Assembly: GCA_901456055.1 (NCBI GenBank)
Contig: CABDWT010000019.1
Coordinates: 186,001 to 250,000 of the forward strand
Source: Phytobacter ursingii
Lineage (GTDB): Bacteria > Pseudomonadota > Gammaproteobacteria > Enterobacterales > Enterobacteriaceae
Direction: 5' to 3'
DNA length: 64,000 nucleotides
How positions within the stretch are numbered: the stretch's first letter is position 1; every line of letters starts with the position of its first letter. A model generated the notes under the pieces. It had not been told where the DNA came from. It ran no database searches and worked only from the letters and a program-made list of their open reading frames with translations. Position numbers and translations under genes: made by a program. Positions 62,551-64,000 of the stretch are shown piece after piece.

Positions 62551-63603
62551 TTACTGGCGACGCGCTTTTACCGCTGCCGCCAACTGACGGAGGATCGTAT
62601 CGGTGTCCTCCCAGCCGATGCAGGCATCAGTTACACTCTTGCCATAGACCAGCGGTTCGCCGCCTTCCAGACTCTGATTGCCTTCCACCAGATGGCTTTC
62701 GATCATCACGCCGATAATCGCTTTTTCACCGCCGGCAATTTGCGCGCAGACATCAGCACCAACGTCCATCTGCTTTTTAAATTGCTTACTGGAGTTCGCA
62801 TGGCTGAAATCGATCATCACCTGCGCGGGCAGGCCTGCTTTCTCCAGACCAACTTTCACTTCGGCGACATGTTTGGCACTGTAGTTCGGCTCTTTACCAC
62901 CGCGCAGAATGATATGGCAGTCGCCATTCCCGCTGGTGTTAACAATCGCAGAATGGCCCCATTTGGTCACAGACAGGAAGCAGTGTGGCGCACCCGCTGC
63001 ATTGATGGCGTCAATAGCCACTTTGATGGTGCCATCAGTACCGTTTTTGAAGCCAACCGGGCAAGAAAGACCAGAGGCCAGCTCACGGTGAACCTGCGAT
63101 TCCGTCGTCCGCGCGCCAATAGCGCCCCAGCTCATCAGGTCAGCAACGTACTGCGGGGTGATCATATCGAGAAACTCACCCGCAGCCGGTAATCCACTGT
63201 CATTGATATCCAGCAATAACTTGCGCGCAATGCGCAGACCGTCGTTGATCTGGAAGCTATTATCCATGTGCGGATCGTTGATGAGCCCTTTCCAGCCCAC
63301 GGTGGTACGCGGTTTTTCAAAGTAAACGCGCATCACGATTTCCAGCTCACCCTGAAGTTCTTCACGCAGCGTCAACAGACGTGCGGCATACTCTTTGGCC
63401 GCAGCCGGATCGTGAATAGAGCACGGACCAATCACTACCAGCAGGCGATCGTCATTGCCTTTCAAAATTTTGTGAATCGCTTTGCGGGCATGGGAGACAG
63501 TTTTGGCCGCAGTTTCGGTAGCAGGAAACTTCTCAAGGAGTGCGACAGGGGGTAATAACTCGTTGATCTCTTTAATGCGTAAATCGTCGTTCTGATAATT
63601 CAT
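62551..63603 (-). CDS. aroG: DAHP synthase AroG (phenylalanine-sensitive)
   Basis: This 350-residue enzyme condenses phosphoenolpyruvate and erythrose-4-phosphate to begin the shikimate pathway. GPCSIHDPAAAKEYA, FEKPRTTVGWKGLINDP, GARTTESQVHRELASGL and DFSHANSSKQ carry metal and substrate ligands. Its length and sequence best fit the phenylalanine-inhibited AroG. Regulated by TyrR through the box upstream. Confidence 0.96.
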   Translation of the reverse strand: MNYQNDDLRIKEINELLPPVALLEKFPATETAAKTVSHARKAIHKILKGNDDRLLVVIGPCSIHDPAAAKEYAARLLTLREELQGELEIVMRVYFEKPRTTVGWKGLINDPHMDNSFQINDGLRIARKLLLDINDSGLPAAGEFLDMITPQYVADLMSWGAIGARTTESQVHRELASGLSCPVGFKNGTDGTIKVAIDAINAAGAPHCFLSVTKWGHSAIVNTSGNGDCHIILRGGKEPNYSAKHVAEVKVGLEKAGLPAQVMIDFSHANSSKQFKKQMDVGADVCAQIAGGEKAIIGVMIESHLVEGNQSLEGGEPLVYGKSVTDACIGWEDTDTILRQLAAAVKARRQ

Positions 63604-63673
63604 GATCGTTCCAGCGTAGCCATACTTATTTTAATGAATGCAATCTCTCCAATCTAACTTGTCAGTCAGGTAG

Positions 63674-63691
63674 TGTAAACGCGAATTTACA
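63674..63691. promoter_or_regulatory. TyrR box of aroG
   Basis: TGTAAA-CGCGAA-TTTACA is a perfect strong TyrR box, 70 bp upstream of aroG, where TyrR represses in E. coli. Confidence 0.92.
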
Positions 63692-63921
63692 CTGCGGGCA
63701 GAAAAATCCTGGAATGCCGTTAAAAACCGCCAGAAAGTAGCGAATAGCGATAACAGCGCTACACTTTTTAAGTGTAAATACTTAGTTTGTTTTATTTTTC
63801 AATATTATGTTCTGCCATAGTCGGTAATACATAACATGTTTCACTACTGAGCGTGATAGTTCGTTCGCGCATGTCAGGCCGATGATACGCATCGGTAAAT
63901 AATGACCAGAACAGGAGCATC
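63692..63921. other. Divergent control region between aroG and ybgS
   Basis: No ORF. It should hold the ybgS promoter (AT-rich around 63780-63810). GATGATACGCATC near 63890 is a small palindrome. A TGTAAA-N6 half-box at 63772 is too weak to call. Confidence 0.4.
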
Positions 63922-63924
63922 ATG

Positions 63925-64000
63925 ATGAAAATGAATAAATTAGCGACACTTTTCTTGACGACAACTCTGACCCTGGCAAGCGGTGCGGCATTCGCTGATG
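63925..64000 (+). CDS. ybgS: YbgS, exported protein (partial, cut by the window end)
   Basis: Only the first 25 codons are in the window: MKMNKLATLFLTTTLTLASG then AAFAD, a signal peptide nearly identical to that of E. coli YbgS. YbgS is a small homeobox-annotated periplasmic protein of unknown function. ACAGGAGCATC precedes two adjacent ATG codons (63922 and 63925); the second matches the E. coli start. Divergent from aroG, as in K-12. Confidence 0.88.
   Translation, partial: MKMNKLATLFLTTTLTLASGAAFAD

Noticed and set aside
62389-63192. 267-codon open frame antisense to aroG
   Set aside because: It starts inside the gpmA terminator and runs over conserved aroG codons; no motif supports it.
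63772-63789. Second TyrR box near aroG
   Set aside because: Only the TGTAAA half fits; the other half (GTTTGT) is too far from TTTACA.

Overview
The window is a chromosomal segment of a member of the Enterobacteriaceae. Its backbone follows the Escherichia coli 17-18 minute region in order, reversed relative to the usual map: rlmF, ybiI, ybiJ, ybiB-dinG, rhlE, cecR-ybhGFSR, ybhQ, ybhP-clsB-ybhN, ybhM, ybhL, moaABCDE, ybhK, uvrB, bioABFCD, ybhB, ybhC, pgl, ybhA, modABC, acrZ, modEF, galETKM, gpmA, aroG and the start of ybgS. Protein lengths and catalytic motifs mostly match E. coli closely. Several blocks are absent from the K-12 layout (from memory), so this is another enterobacterial genus (Enterobacter, Lelliottia, Kosakonia or Citrobacter relatives are plausible). 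The genus cannot be fixed from the sequence alone.

Positions 1-6200 hold an rRNA methyltransferase, a flavin-reductase-like protein, two small proteins and the SOS pair dinG-ybiB. Positions 6318-17244 are an 11-kb carbohydrate island between dinG and rhlE. Its minus-strand arm is a GntR regulator, a PTS IICB permease and a GH4 phospho-glucosidase. Its plus-strand arm is a LicT/BglG antiterminator with an RAT-terminator leader, a BglF-type PTS IIBCA, two GH1 6-phospho-beta-glucosidases and a lipolytic esterase. The island suggests PTS uptake and intracellular cleavage of alpha-glucosides (one arm) and beta-glucosides, perhaps acylated (other arm).

Positions 17775-32970 carry rhlE, the CecR-controlled YbhGFSR efflux system, the ybhP-clsB-ybhN membrane-lipid group, two BAX-inhibitor-like membrane proteins and the moa operon with its molybdenum-cofactor riboswitch. 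Positions 34162-37784 hold a polymyxin-resistance module (eptA-basR-basS plus a 30-residue PmrR-like ORF on the opposite strand), inserted between ybhK and uvrB. Each arm has a good PmrA box. From 39900 to 46300 lie uvrB control sites, an orphan ABC ATPase with a degraded signature motif, and the biotin cluster around a BirA operator.

Positions 46358-64000 hold a DJ-1/PfpI protein, ybhB, an unoccupied lambda attB core, ybhC, pgl, ybhA, the molybdate genes (ModE boxes lie upstream of both modA and moaA), a C39-like putative cysteine peptidase, the gal operon with both GalR operators, gpmA with a Fur box, aroG with a TyrR box, and the truncated start of ybgS. No tRNA, rRNA, insertion sequence or CRISPR array was seen.
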